A stretch of DNA of 32,670 nucleotides from Kiritimatiellia bacterium (GTDB lineage Bacteria; Verrucomicrobiota; Kiritimatiellia; RFP12; UBA1067), in NCBI GenBank assembly GCA_017432385.1, contig JAFRJH010000211.1, positions 1 through 32,670 of the forward strand, given 5' to 3'. Both the position numbers and the translations under genes were made by a program. Each line of letters begins with the position of its first letter. Positions within the stretch are counted from its first letter, which is position 1. This document shows positions 20,424 to 29,402 of this stretch, piece by piece. The notes under the pieces are model-generated. The model was not told the DNA's origin, did not search any database, and was given only the letters and a program-made list of their open reading frames with translations.

Positions 20424-23069
20424 ATGAACAGAGCCATGTTTTTCGTGTTTGCCGTCGCGGGTTTGTCTGCAGCGACTGCGCTGTCGGCAACGGTGTCTCC
20501 GACCGGCAACGCCACGAACGACACTCAGAACATCCAGAGTGCGATTGATGCCGCGCAGGGCGGTGTTGTGACACTTGCTGTGGGTACATATTCCATAAAC
20601 AAGACGATTGAGATTACCAACGGCGCGTCGCTCATAGGCGACGGTTCAAACCGTGGCGCGGTCGTCCTTTCCCTTGCGACAACGCCGACGGACCTTGACA
20701 GACAGAGTGTCCTCAGCATAAGCGGCTCGACTGGTACGGTCGTCTCCAACCTGACGGTGACGGGGAAAAACGCCTCGAACGGCGGCACCAATTATGGGCC
20801 AGCCGCCGCCGTCATAATGAATTCCGGGATTCTCGTGGACTGCTCTGTCGAGGACAACAAGACGAAAAACGGCGTGTGGGAGGGCGGCGGCATCAGGTTG
20901 TCCGGCGACGGCACGGTGCGCAACTGCACCATCACAAGGTGCGAGGCGTTTAACTCTGCAGGAAACTGGGGTCCCGGCGAGGCGATATACATGACAGGCG
21001 GGCTTGTCGAGAACTGCATAATCGTATCCAATGCCGTCACCTATGCCTGCAATGCTCTAGCAGGCGTGGCTCAAGACAAGTCCGGCGGAACGGTTTACAT
21101 TTCCGGCGGCACGCTTCGCGGATGTCTCATTGCGGACAACGTCGCTCACCGCAACGGCTCCGGAGTGTCCGCTGTTGGCGGCGTCGTCGAGAGCTGCACG
21201 ATAGCCGGAAACCGCAATTACAGCGGTGATTCCGACGCCAGCGGTCTATGGGTAAAGGGGACTGGCGTCGTGCTCCGCAACAACATCATCTGGGGGAATA
21301 CGGCTTTTGACGGTAGGGTCGCCAACTTCGAATTCGTGGATGGCTCGCTGAATTCGGCGAGTCTGGAGAACAACGACACGAAGCCCGCCTTCCCCGCCGG
21401 CATGGGGGGAAACACCTCCGTCGATCCGATGTTCGTGGACGCCGGCAGCTGCGACTACCGCTGCAGATACTCCTACTGCGTCGACGCCGGGGCCAACCAG
21501 TCTTGGATGGCGGATGCCGTGGACCTTGACGGCAACGCGCGCATAATCAACGGCTACGTCGACATGGGCTGCTATGAACGCGAGGCCCCGAGCGGATTTG
21601 TCTGCAGGATGAGCGTGGTCTCCGACGAGGCTCCGGATCGATCCACCGTTGCGCTTGGCTGCGAATACTCGGGGTGCCCATCCGGAACCGCCGAGGGAGC
21701 CTATTGGGTCTTCACGCGAAAGGAAGACGGGGCCGTGGTCGAGGCGACCGGGTTCGCCGCGTCGGTAGAGCTCACGGCCGGCACATGGGATGCGGCGCTC
21801 ACCGTCCGCGGGGGAGGACAAGCCGCGAGCTTCGAATGCGAAAAAGCTGTCTTTGTCAAGCTTGGTAGGGTTTATGCAAATGTGAATGGACTTGGCGAAT
21901 ATCCCTACGACACGGTCGAGAAGGGATTCCCTTCCATCAAAGCCGCATTAGGCTGGGTTGGCACCGGTGGAACGCTCTATCTCGCGCGGGGGAGCTATGT
22001 GATATCCTCAAGCATCAGGCTCGTCGACGGCGGCTGCACGCGCATCGTGTCGCTGGACGGCCCTGAGAACACGATTGTCCGCATGTCCAATGACGTGACG
22101 TTCAAAAGCGACAGCGGAACCTACGGGCTGCAGCTGCTCAGCGGCTCCGCCTATGTCAGCGGGCTGACGCTTGTCGGCGGACGTCCGGGCGACTACTATA
22201 CCGGTGAATCATACAAGACCCGCGGACTCGTCAAGGTCGAAGCGGACGGAGCGATGGTCACTAACTGCGTGTTCCGCGACCAGGTGTCTCGCGACCGCAT
22301 CTATGAATCCGGGCTTTCGCTGTCCGCTGGAACCGTCGTGGACTGCCTCTTTACGAGGTTGGAGAGCTTTTCATCAGGCGCCGCGATGCCTCAGGCAGGT
22401 GTCATCTGCGTTAAAGGCGGACTCGCCGATCGCATTCGTGTGGAGGACTGCATTGCCACCGCCTCTAACACCGGTGCCGGTGGCCGGGGCGACGTAATAG
22501 GCGTTTGGGGTAATGGTGTTATGCGCAATTCGCTCGTCACGCGCTGTTCGAGCGAGCACGACACCCCTGTATACGTCGGTGCGGCGGCCGGCGCGTCGAA
22601 AGGCGGATTCATTGAGAACTGCACGATCGTTGCCAACACGAATCTTCTTGACACTGCGAAAGACGGTTTCTGGTATGCGGCGGGTGTTGTCGTGGTAGGC
22701 GGCAGCGTTACGAACTGCATCATTGCTGACAACTGGTCTGTATTCCCCGGCGCCGTGTCCAACGTATACAACAGCGCCGGCGCTGCCGGAATCGGCTACA
22801 CCCTCGTCGACGACAGGCAGGGCGACGCGGAGTTCGCCACGGCCGGGAACCACAATGTAGTCGTCTCCCGGGATGCGAACGTCTTCCGCAAGCCCGACGC
22901 CGGCAACTACACGCTCGCGACCGGCTCGCCCGCGCTGAATTCCGGACTCCTCCTTGACTGGATGGAGGCTGCCCGCGATCTGTCCGGCGGTCCTCGCGTC
23001 GTCAACCGCGTCCCCGACCTTGGATGCTACGAGGGGCGTGCGGCTTCGTTCTCGGTCCGTATGCGGTAG
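20424..23069 (+). CDS. Exported double beta-helix protein (choice-of-anchor Q type)
   Basis: Protein of 881 residues with a signal peptide ending near ALS-ATV (residue 21) and an excellent AAGGAG site. Residues 35-44 (QNIQSAIDAA) and GGVVTLAVGTYSI begin a right-handed parallel beta-helix of the pectate-lyase-like superfamily, with turns such as VENCIIVSN and VESCTIAGN. It closes with DLDGNARIINGYVDMGCYE (366-384), the closing motif of choice-of-anchor Q proteins. A PKD-like beta-sandwich (about 393-480) leads to a second beta-helix from about 482, which closes with GSPALNSGLLLDWMEAARDL and GPRVVNRVPDLGCYE. The architecture is thus duplicated. It could be a lyase, an adhesin or a structural surface protein; no catalytic residues were identified. 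Confidence 0.75.
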   Translation: MNRAMFFVFAVAGLSAATALSATVSPTGNATNDTQNIQSAIDAAQGGVVTLAVGTYSINKTIEITNGASLIGDGSNRGAVVLSLATTPTDLDRQSVLSISGSTGTVVSNLTVTGKNASNGGTNYGPAAAVIMNSGILVDCSVEDNKTKNGVWEGGGIRLSGDGTVRNCTITRCEAFNSAGNWGPGEAIYMTGGLVENCIIVSNAVTYACNALAGVAQDKSGGTVYISGGTLRGCLIADNVAHRNGSGVSAVGGVVESCTIAGNRNYSGDSDASGLWVKGTGVVLRNNIIWGNTAFDGRVANFEFVDGSLNSASLENNDTKPAFPAGMGGNTSVDPMFVDAGSCDYRCRYSYCVDAGANQSWMADAVDLDGNARIINGYVDMGCYEREAPSGFVCRMSVVSDEAPDRSTVALGCEYSGCPSGTAEGAYWVFTRKEDGAVVEATGFAASVELTAGTWDAALTVRGGGQAASFECEKAVFVKLGRVYANVNGLGEYPYDTVEKGFPSIKAALGWVGTGGTLYLARGSYVISSSIRLVDGGCTRIVSLDGPENTIVRMSNDVTFKSDSGTYGLQLLSGSAYVSGLTLVGGRPGDYYTGESYKTRGLVKVEADGAMVTNCVFRDQVSRDRIYESGLSLSAGTVVDCLFTRLESFSSGAAMPQAGVICVKGGLADRIRVEDCIATASNTGAGGRGDVIGVWGNGVMRNSLVTRCSSEHDTPVYVGAAAGASKGGFIENCTIVANTNLLDTAKDGFWYAAGVVVVGGSVTNCIIADNWSVFPGAVSNVYNSAGAAGIGYTLVDDRQGDAEFATAGNHNVVVSRDANVFRKPDAGNYTLATGSPALNSGLLLDWMEAARDLSGGPRVVNRVPDLGCYEGRAASFSVRMR

Positions 23070-23090
23070 CCTGAACCGAGGGGCCCCCGC

Positions 23091-23140
23091 CGTCCGCAGC
23101 GCGGTCCCGGAGTGCTCTGCTCCGTCCGGAGCTGCGGACG
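23091..23140 (+). repeat. 10-bp inverted repeat after the beta-helix gene
   Basis: CGTCCGCAGC (23091-23100) and GCTGCGGACG (23131-23140) are perfect complements. The 30-base loop itself contains CGGAG/CTCCG. It lies 22 bp after the stop. No T-run follows, so it is only a possible terminator or mRNA 3'-end structure. Confidence 0.55.
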
Positions 23141-23150
23141 TCCATGCAGC

Positions 23151-23180
23151 GGCGCGCTATACATGAGTGTATGGCGCGCC
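23151..23180 (+). repeat. 13-bp hairpin just upstream of site C
   Basis: GGCGCGCTATACA (23151-23163) pairs with TGTATGGCGCGCC (23168-23180) around a TGAG loop, with one G-T pair and no other mismatch. The inner ATACA/TGTAT resembles the operator core. It ends two bases before the ATACTT box of site C. Confidence 0.6.
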
Positions 23181-23182
23181 GT

Positions 23183-23226
23183 ATACTTTCGCGTGATTGT
23201 CTTGAAGGGGTCATGTCTTGTAGAAT
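23183..23226 (+). promoter_or_regulatory. Palindromic operator and promoter, site C
   Basis: The core ATACTTTCGCGT (23183-23194) is weaker in its right half. It is followed by GATTGT, -35 TTGTCT (23197-23202), an 18-bp spacer and -10 TAGAAT (23221-23226). It drives the gene at 23260. Confidence 0.7.
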
Positions 23227-23259
23227 ATACCGCGTCCAAGGAAAGGATTGCAATTGAAA

Positions 23260-26193
23260 ATGAACAAGCTGCTTGTCTTTGCGTTGACCGTCGTCGCGGC
23301 GTACGTCGTCCGGGCCGGAGGTGAAGTGCAGTACGATTCCGCCGCGCGTTGGATCTGGGGCGCGGCGGAGGCGCATTCCCACGAGACCAATTCGTTCCGC
23401 GCCTCCTTCAACGTGCCGGGGGCCGTCCGCCGGGCGACTATCAAGGTTTACGTCGACGACGGCGCCCTGTACTGGATGAACGGAACGTCCTTCTCGCGCA
23501 ATCAGATCGTGGACGGCAACGGCGTGCGGCAGGGGCGCAACATCCTCGCGATCCTCGCGACGAACCACGTGAGCAAGGCGGGGGTCATCCTTCGCGGCGA
23601 CATCGAGCTGACGGACGGCAGCCACGTCATCGTCAGCAGCGACGCGGAGACGTTCAAGGTCGCGGACGGCGTCGCGGCGGGTGACTGGCAGAGTCCGTCC
23701 TTCGACGACTCCGGCTGGCGCGCGGCCACGGAGATCGGCGACGCGTGGACGGCCATCGCCGGGGACGTCACGCCCTACGTGAACAACTGCACCACCGAGG
23801 AGGAGCGAGCCGCCAGGGCCGCAAGGCTTGCGGGGGACACGCCCGACGCGAGGATCGTCTACACCAACGGCCTGCCGAAGATATCGATCGACGGGAATCT
23901 TGTCGACCCCGTGTTCAACCAGAGCGGCGTCGACAGCTCCTACTGCAGACAGGCAGTCGCGAAGATGGCCAATCTCGGAATCACGATCAACCAGCTGAAC
24001 CTCAGGCCCTCGGAATACGAGAAGGCCGCAGGCTCGTATCAGTTCACAGCGCTAGGCGACAAGGCCGCCGCGCTTCTCGCCGCCGCGCCGGACGCGCGGA
24101 TCCTGGTGCTGATCCGCATGGAGCTGCCGAAGTGGCTTGCGCAGAATCCCGATGAGCGGATTGGCTATGCGAAGGGCGATGTCGTCAGCGACGGCGACGA
24201 GCGCACGGACCGCGTAGCGCGGCCCTCGCCGGCTTCGGCCGCGTACTGCGCCGAGGCGAAGAGACTTCTGACGCAGCTCGCCGCGTACATCAAGTCGCAG
24301 TCGTGGGGGAATCGCGTCATAGGGGTGCGCCCCTGCTGGGGCATATACACCGAGTGGCACATGTACGGCATGGACGAGGGCCCTGACACGGGGCTTCGGA
24401 TGACCGATGCGTTCCGCCGCTGGAAGAACGGGAAGTACGCTGGACAGAACCCGCCGTCGATGGCGGAGCGCGTCAACGACAACGACCGGTTCTTCCTGGA
24501 CCGCGCGAGCAGCGCGACCGAGCAGAAGGTGATCGACTTCTACGAGTGCCAGGCCACCGAGATCGCGAACCTCATGACGAACGTCGCGCACACTGTCAAG
24601 ACCGAGCTGCCGGGCCGCCTCGTGGGCATGTACTACGGATACGTAATGACGACGCATCCGCCGGAGGGTGCGAATGTGATGCTTGACCGAGTGCTTTCCT
24701 CGCCGGACGTCGACTTCATGTCCAATCCCGCCGACTACACGGAAGAGTGCAGGCTTGCCGGAGACGCCTACTACCACCGGACGATTCCGTCGACGTTCCA
24801 CCGCTGCGGAAAGCTTGTGATGCTCGAGGACGACATGCGGCACTACCACATCTCAAACTACGTCCAGCTCCAGTACATCTGCACGCGAGACGCCCGCGAA
24901 GCGGAGATGACCACGCGCCGCAACTGGCTCAACCGCTACTTCGACGGGTGCGGACTCCAGATGCTGGACCCCGAGCACGACATCGACAAGCGCCCGTTCT
25001 CCATGGACACCCCGCCCGTCCTGCAGGCCATCGCCGATACGCAGCGGATCCTGGCGCAGATCGGCGCGCGTCCGGCGGACTCCGGCAACGAGGTCGCAGT
25101 CGTGGTCGACTGGCGCGAGCGCCTGAAGTGCTCGACAAAGGAGACCTTCACCCACGCCCTCGTCTACACGCACTCGCTGCCCGGCCTCTACGCCTCGGGC
25201 GTGCCGTTCGACTTCATGTCGCTCGACGACTTCCTCGCCCAGCCCGAGGGACGCTACCGCAAGGCCGTGTTCATCAACGTCTTCGCGCCGGAGGGCGACA
25301 TGAAGACCGCGCTGCAGCAGCGCGTCAGCGCGTCGAGCTTCAAGTCGGTCTGGCTCTTCCACTGCCCGTTCAGCCTCCCGTCTTCGCAGGCCACGGTCCG
25401 CGACATCAACAACATGCCGTACCACGTGGCCAATCCGACCGTGTGGCGCGACCTTCTCGTCGGGATGGGGGCGACCCCGCTGGCGCCGATCGGGCACTGC
25501 GTCCGCCGCCATGGCGACGTCGTCATGTTCCACACTGCGTCAAACGCGACGATTCGGGTGAGCCTGCCGGCTGGGATGGAAAGGGTGCGTGAGCTCTATA
25601 CCGGCCAGGTCTACGGCTCCCCGGAGCTGACTCTTCAGTCCGACGGGCCCAACACCTGGGTGTTCAAGGCGGTTTCGTCCGGATCCGAATCGTGGCAGGT
25701 CGGCGATTCCGTGACTGCCACGCTTTCGACGGACGGAGTCCTGACCCTGACGGGACCGGGGACGATGGACGACTTCGCGGACGCGTCCGACGCGCCGTGG
25801 GACCCTGCGGCGGTCTCCGCCGTGGCGATCGGCGACGGCGTGGTTCCCGGCGCGAACGCCTTCGCGTCGCTCCCCGACGCGGTGCCGGTGCGCCTGTCGC
25901 TGGGAGAGCTTCGCAGTGGCTTCGCGGCATCCGTGCCGGAGGGCATGACTCTCGTCTCGAGGACCGAGCTGGAGGCGCCCGGAATCACGGCGCTGGCGAT
26001 CGAGGACGGCACGGCTGTTCTCGGCATCAGCGTCTGCACCAACGCCGACCTGTCAGCCGCGACTTCGGAGTGGGCTCCGGTCGAGGTCAGAAAGTCCGAC
26101 CTCGGCGTAAGCGCGGACAGCAGGCGGATCCTCGTTCCTGTTCCCGTCGGCGCCGGGAAGGGCTTCATGATCCTCCGCTCGGGATCGCGATAG
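23260..26193 (+). CDS. Large exported glycosidase-like protein (paralog 2)
   Basis: Protein of 977 residues and a paralog of the product at 17079. A signal peptide (MNKLLVFALTVVAAYVVRAGG) is followed by a beta-sandwich with RWIWGAAEAHSHETNSFRASF and VYVDDGALYWMNG. Next come DDSGWRAATEIGD and a TIM-barrel-like region with GVRPCWGIYTEWHMYGMDEG, RLVGMYYGYVMTTHPPEGA and KLVMLEDDMRHYH, each matching paralog 1 nearly block for block. The tail again has GDSVTATLSTDGVLTLTGPG, IGDGVV, SVCTNADLSAATSEW and GFMILRSG. AAAGG (23242-23246) sits 13 bp before the ATG, but only 7 bp before an in-frame TTG at 23254, so a two-residue-longer start is possible. The substrate is unknown; a glycan is inferred. Confidence 0.68.
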   Translation: MNKLLVFALTVVAAYVVRAGGEVQYDSAARWIWGAAEAHSHETNSFRASFNVPGAVRRATIKVYVDDGALYWMNGTSFSRNQIVDGNGVRQGRNILAILATNHVSKAGVILRGDIELTDGSHVIVSSDAETFKVADGVAAGDWQSPSFDDSGWRAATEIGDAWTAIAGDVTPYVNNCTTEEERAARAARLAGDTPDARIVYTNGLPKISIDGNLVDPVFNQSGVDSSYCRQAVAKMANLGITINQLNLRPSEYEKAAGSYQFTALGDKAAALLAAAPDARILVLIRMELPKWLAQNPDERIGYAKGDVVSDGDERTDRVARPSPASAAYCAEAKRLLTQLAAYIKSQSWGNRVIGVRPCWGIYTEWHMYGMDEGPDTGLRMTDAFRRWKNGKYAGQNPPSMAERVNDNDRFFLDRASSATEQKVIDFYECQATEIANLMTNVAHTVKTELPGRLVGMYYGYVMTTHPPEGANVMLDRVLSSPDVDFMSNPADYTEECRLAGDAYYHRTIPSTFHRCGKLVMLEDDMRHYHISNYVQLQYICTRDAREAEMTTRRNWLNRYFDGCGLQMLDPEHDIDKRPFSMDTPPVLQAIADTQRILAQIGARPADSGNEVAVVVDWRERLKCSTKETFTHALVYTHSLPGLYASGVPFDFMSLDDFLAQPEGRYRKAVFINVFAPEGDMKTALQQRVSASSFKSVWLFHCPFSLPSSQATVRDINNMPYHVANPTVWRDLLVGMGATPLAPIGHCVRRHGDVVMFHTASNATIRVSLPAGMERVRELYTGQVYGSPELTLQSDGPNTWVFKAVSSGSESWQVGDSVTATLSTDGVLTLTGPGTMDDFADASDAPWDPAAVSAVAIGDGVVPGANAFASLPDAVPVRLSLGELRSGFAASVPEGMTLVSRTELEAPGITALAIEDGTAVLGISVCTNADLSAATSEWAPVEVRKSDLGVSADSRRILVPVPVGAGKGFMILRSGSR

Positions 26194-26258
26194 GCTGTCC
26201 GCACCCTCGCGTGGCGCCGTCGGCCGAGGCGAGCGCGTTCAAGTATATGTCGGGACGC

Positions 26259-26301
26259 ATACTTTGGTGTAGTTGTCGAAACGGGAGTTTATTTGTAGAA
26301 T
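26259..26301 (+). promoter_or_regulatory. Palindromic operator and promoter, site D
   Basis: The core ATACTTTGGTGT (26259-26270) is followed by AGTTGT, -35 TTGTCG (26273-26278), a 17-bp spacer and -10 TAGAAT (26296-26301). A further half-site-like AAGTATATG lies at 26241-26249. It drives the small gene at 26357. Confidence 0.68.
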
Positions 26302-26356
26302 GGTGGCGTATCGTATGTCTCCGCCAGTTCACGCCTACGAATGAAAGGGCCCTCTC

Positions 26357-26638
26357 ATGAGACTCAAACACGCGATTCTCGCCGCGCTCGCCTGTGCGAC
26401 CGGCTCCGCTCTCGCCGACACGGTCCAGCCAGGGGCGACTCCCGCCGGCACGCGGCAGGCGATCCAGGCCGCGATCGACGAGGCGGCCGCCCAGTCGCCC
26501 GGTTCGCCCGCCGTCGGGATGGGAATGCGGTACGAGGGGATGTCCGAGGACCTCGACCGGTCGGTCCGCTCCGCAAGGCCCGCCGCCGGATGCCATGAGT
26601 ATGGGACCAGGCCCGGCACGGTCATGATCATGCAGTAG
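26357..26638 (+). CDS. 93-residue exported protein, apparent internally deleted beta-helix protein
   Basis: A signal peptide (MRLKHAILAALACATGSALA) precedes 73 residues. QAIQAAIDEA (34-43) matches the entry segment of the beta-helix protein at 20424 (QNIQSAIDAA, 35-44). GSPAVGMGMRYEGMSEDLDR...AGCHEYG (49-83) matches that protein's closing motif GSPALNSGLLLDWMEAARDL...LGCYEG. Everything between, some 800 residues in the full-length relative, is absent, yet the frame is intact. AAAGGG (26344-26349) and regulon promoter D support expression. It could be a decayed remnant or a working mini-protein; an unrelated small protein is less likely. It ends 11 bp from the convergent response regulator gene. 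Confidence 0.6.
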   Translation: MRLKHAILAALACATGSALADTVQPGATPAGTRQAIQAAIDEAAAQSPGSPAVGMGMRYEGMSEDLDRSVRSARPAAGCHEYGTRPGTVMIMQ

Positions 26639-26649
26639 CCATCGCGCCC

Positions 26650-27270
26650 TCAGGCCTTCAGCATCTGCTTGCGGAGGGCGAGGGCCACGGCTTCGGAACG
26701 GTTGGCGACGCCGAGCCGCTCGAAGATCGCGGACAGGTGCTTCTTGACCGTGATTTCGGAGAGGCCGAACTGCTTCGCGATGTCGGCGTTGGACTGGCCG
26801 TCCGCCACGGACGCCAGGATCTCCAGCTGGCGGTCTGTCAGCGTCGAGAGGGCCTTGTCCTGTTCAATCTGCTCCAGCAGCCTGCTGGGGACGACCTGGT
26901 TTCCCGCCACGACGAAGCGGATGGTGCTGACGAGGTCCATGTCGACCTTGTCCTTCAGAAGCACGCCGACCGCTCCGTTGGTGACGGCCTTCGCCAGCTC
27001 CACCGAAGTGCCGTACGTGGTGAGGATGACGATCTTGATTTCCGGATGGGCCTCGTGGATGAGCTTCGTCGCCTCGCTGCCCAGCATCTCGGGCATCATC
27101 AGGTCCATGATGATGACGTCTGGCTTGAGCTTGACGGCAAGCTCAACGGCCTGGCGGCCGTTTTTGGCCTCGCCGACGATCTCCATGTCTCCGGTTGTTG
27201 TCAGAAGCGCCGATATGCCCATGCGCATCAGCATGTGGTCGTCGGCTACCAGGATGCGGATTTTGCTCAT
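26650..27270 (-). CDS. NarL/FixJ-family response regulator
   Basis: A 206-residue DNA-binding regulator. The receiver domain (4-120) has the acidic pair D10-D11, phosphoacceptor D56 in VIIMDLMMP, T84/T85 and K106 in LLKDK. A LuxR-type helix-turn-helix (about 141-200) has LTDRQLEILASVADGQSNAD and IAKQFGLSEITVKKHLSAIF, the standard GerE signature. The start at 27270 makes an ATGA overlap with the stop of the upstream histidine kinase gene, so the two are translationally coupled. A longer frame upstream of this ATG is only read-through within the kinase gene. Proteins of this family bind as dimers to inverted repeats, which makes it the best candidate for the ATACTTnnGTAT operators nearby; that link is inferred. 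Confidence 0.93.
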   Translation of the reverse strand: MSKIRILVADDHMLMRMGISALLTTTGDMEIVGEAKNGRQAVELAVKLKPDVIIMDLMMPEMLGSEATKLIHEAHPEIKIVILTTYGTSVELAKAVTNGAVGVLLKDKVDMDLVSTIRFVVAGNQVVPSRLLEQIEQDKALSTLTDRQLEILASVADGQSNADIAKQFGLSEITVKKHLSAIFERLGVANRSEAVALALRKQMLKA

Positions 27271-29393
27271 GATTTGCGTGCCTCCTGTGTCCGGGCTGCG
27301 GGAAGTGGTATGGTGACGGTGGCCTTGACGCCCGCGCCCGTGCTTGAGTCGATCGTGAATGTGCCGTTCAGCTTCTCGAGGCGGTTGCGTATTCCCTCGA
27401 GCCCGAAGTGCCCCTGGTCCGGGCCGTCGCAGTTGGCCGGGTCGAATCCGCCGCCGTTGTCCTTGACGGAGAAGAGTATCCGGCCGTGCTCGATGCATCC
27501 CGCGATCTTCACCTCAGTGGCGGAGCCGTGGCGGATGGCATTGCCCGTCAGCTCTCGGATTATGGCGAGTATCGCGTGCGCGGTCGTGTCCTTGAGCCTT
27601 CTGCGCGGGACGTTGAAGCGTATCGCGATCGCGGCGTCGCCGTCGAGCTGATTGAGCGTCTTCCTTATCGCAGCGGAGAAGTCCTGCTCCTCCAGAGTGT
27701 CGCTCCGGAGGTCGAAGAGGCACTGCCGGAGCTCTGTGCGGCAGGAGTTGAGCATCTTGCGCGCCGTGGCGAGGTAGTGCCTTGCGGTCGCTGGGTCCGT
27801 GTCGAAGGTGTCGGCTCCGACGGCCATGTGGCATGCGACGCCGGAAAGCGCCTGGGAGAGCGAGTCGTGAAGCTCCACGGCCAGGCGCGTGCGCTCGTCG
27901 GTCTTGAACTCCGCGATGGCGTGGGCCACCTGCTCGCGGTATAGCTCCCGTCCGCGGCGGTTGACGAGGTTCTGAAGGACGCGGTTCCAGATGTATACGC
28001 CTATCAGCGCGGCCAGCAGGGCGGAGATCACCGCCGTCAGCCTTACGGGCGTCCACCACGACGGGCGCCTGAGCACGACGATGTCGGCGGGAGAACGGAT
28101 GACCAGCGCGAGGCCCTTGATCTTCGCGGAGCTGTAGTACTGGCGCCCTGCGTCGGTCAGCAGGATGCACCGGCCCGTGACCTTGACTTCGCATCCGATC
28201 TGGAGGGCGTCGACGGCGGAGCGGTTGGACGTCGCGTCCACGGTGACCGACATGTCGTCGCACTCGAGGACGAAGCGTATGTTCCTGTCGTCGGCTGACG
28301 GCAGGGTCCGGACTATTCCCCGCGCGCAGATGAGGGCTCCGTGTATCTGGCTGTTGATGGATCTGCACCCGTTGTCGTTCCAGAACGCGGCCGCGAAGCC
28401 GACCGCCGTTTCGTCCGTCCCCGCCCGCGGCGTTTCCGCCGCGGTTTTCCACCTCGCCGCCGCCAGGTTGATCCGGAAAAGGTCCGTCTCCGGCTGCCCC
28501 GCAGCGATTATCGTCGCGCCGCAGGGCGGGAGCGCCTCTCCGTGCGCCAGGCGAAGGTTCACGATCCTTCCGTCCTCCGTGCGCAGCATCGCCCGGTCCC
28601 CGGACCAGGTCGCGAGCACCTCGCCGGTGACGGATCTTTTCGACATCTGCGCAATCTCGTCTGACGTCATGTACAGGCGCTTCTCGATCGGAGGGGCGGA
28701 GAACGGGTCCTTCGGCGGATGCTCGATGACCTCAATGTCGTCCGGCGTGCGCGGGGCGATGTTCGGCCACTCAAACTTCCTGAATCCCCCCACGGTGCGG
28801 CGGTAGATGCCGGTCACGCGGATTTTCGCGTCGATGAGGTCCTTGCGGTCCCCGAAGGCATCCCTTGAGAAGGTGACCGGCATGACGACGTTTCCGTCCT
28901 TGAGAAGCACGATCATGTACCTGAGGTCGATTTCATCGGGGAAGGCGTCTATCACCACGCCCTCGGTGCGGATGGTCAGCAGATGGTGCGTGCGCGCGTT
29001 CATCTCGGAAAGCCGGACGAAGACCGGTTCGGGACTCTTGCCATGGTCGAGCACCCTGAATTCGGTGATGAGCGTGTAGGGCTCGTGGTTTGTGCTTATT
29101 GTCGCGTTGCCTTCCACGGCGATCGTGTCGCCCGCCTGGGGCTGGGAGAGGTCGAGGGGCCGGTAGAACTGCATTCGCCCGCCCGCGCTGTCGGAAAGGA
29201 TTATCTCGCCAGTTCCCGGCATGGGGGAGGTGCTTAGGACCTTGCCCGTAAGCTCGAACGGAACCTTGCACGGCGCGTCGTTTTCGAGGAGTGCCTCTAT
29301 CTCGTCAATCGAACGAAGCGTCTGCCCGGCCGCGGGCAGGGCCGAGACGAGGGCGCACGCCAGGAAGAACGTTGTCGATTTCGCCAGTTTCAT
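27267..29393 (-). CDS. NarL-partner sensor histidine kinase (HisKA_3) with large exported sensor region
   Basis: Protein of 708 residues. A signal peptide (MKLAKSTTFFLACALVSALPAAG) is followed by an extracytoplasmic part of about 425 residues. It contains repeated OB-fold-like beta units (FELTGKVLSTSPMPGTGEII near 46-65; VTGEVLATWSGDRAMLRTED near 255-274; CEVKVTGRCILLTDAGRQYY near 401-420). One membrane helix spans 449-468. The cytoplasmic HisKA_3 domain has phospho-acceptor H509 in LAVELHDSLSQALSG. The ATPase domain has N618 in RELTGNAIRH, DNGGGF (645-650) and GHFGLEGIRNR (661-671). No Shine-Dalgarno is seen, and the -10 box ends nine bases before the ATG. It is co-transcribed with the response regulator. 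The ligand is unknown; a glycan cue is suggested by context. Confidence 0.92.
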   Translation of the reverse strand: MKLAKSTTFFLACALVSALPAAGQTLRSIDEIEALLENDAPCKVPFELTGKVLSTSPMPGTGEIILSDSAGGRMQFYRPLDLSQPQAGDTIAVEGNATISTNHEPYTLITEFRVLDHGKSPEPVFVRLSEMNARTHHLLTIRTEGVVIDAFPDEIDLRYMIVLLKDGNVVMPVTFSRDAFGDRKDLIDAKIRVTGIYRRTVGGFRKFEWPNIAPRTPDDIEVIEHPPKDPFSAPPIEKRLYMTSDEIAQMSKRSVTGEVLATWSGDRAMLRTEDGRIVNLRLAHGEALPPCGATIIAAGQPETDLFRINLAAARWKTAAETPRAGTDETAVGFAAAFWNDNGCRSINSQIHGALICARGIVRTLPSADDRNIRFVLECDDMSVTVDATSNRSAVDALQIGCEVKVTGRCILLTDAGRQYYSSAKIKGLALVIRSPADIVVLRRPSWWTPVRLTAVISALLAALIGVYIWNRVLQNLVNRRGRELYREQVAHAIAEFKTDERTRLAVELHDSLSQALSGVACHMAVGADTFDTDPATARHYLATARKMLNSCRTELRQCLFDLRSDTLEEQDFSAAIRKTLNQLDGDAAIAIRFNVPRRRLKDTTAHAILAIIRELTGNAIRHGSATEVKIAGCIEHGRILFSVKDNGGGFDPANCDGPDQGHFGLEGIRNRLEKLNGTFTIDSSTGAGVKATVTIPLPAARTQEARKS

Positions 29394-29402
29394 TCTGCGG
29401 AC

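Noticed and set aside
23091-23180. Rho-independent terminators after the beta-helix gene
   Set aside because: The stems are strong but no T-run follows either, so they are recorded only as inverted repeats.
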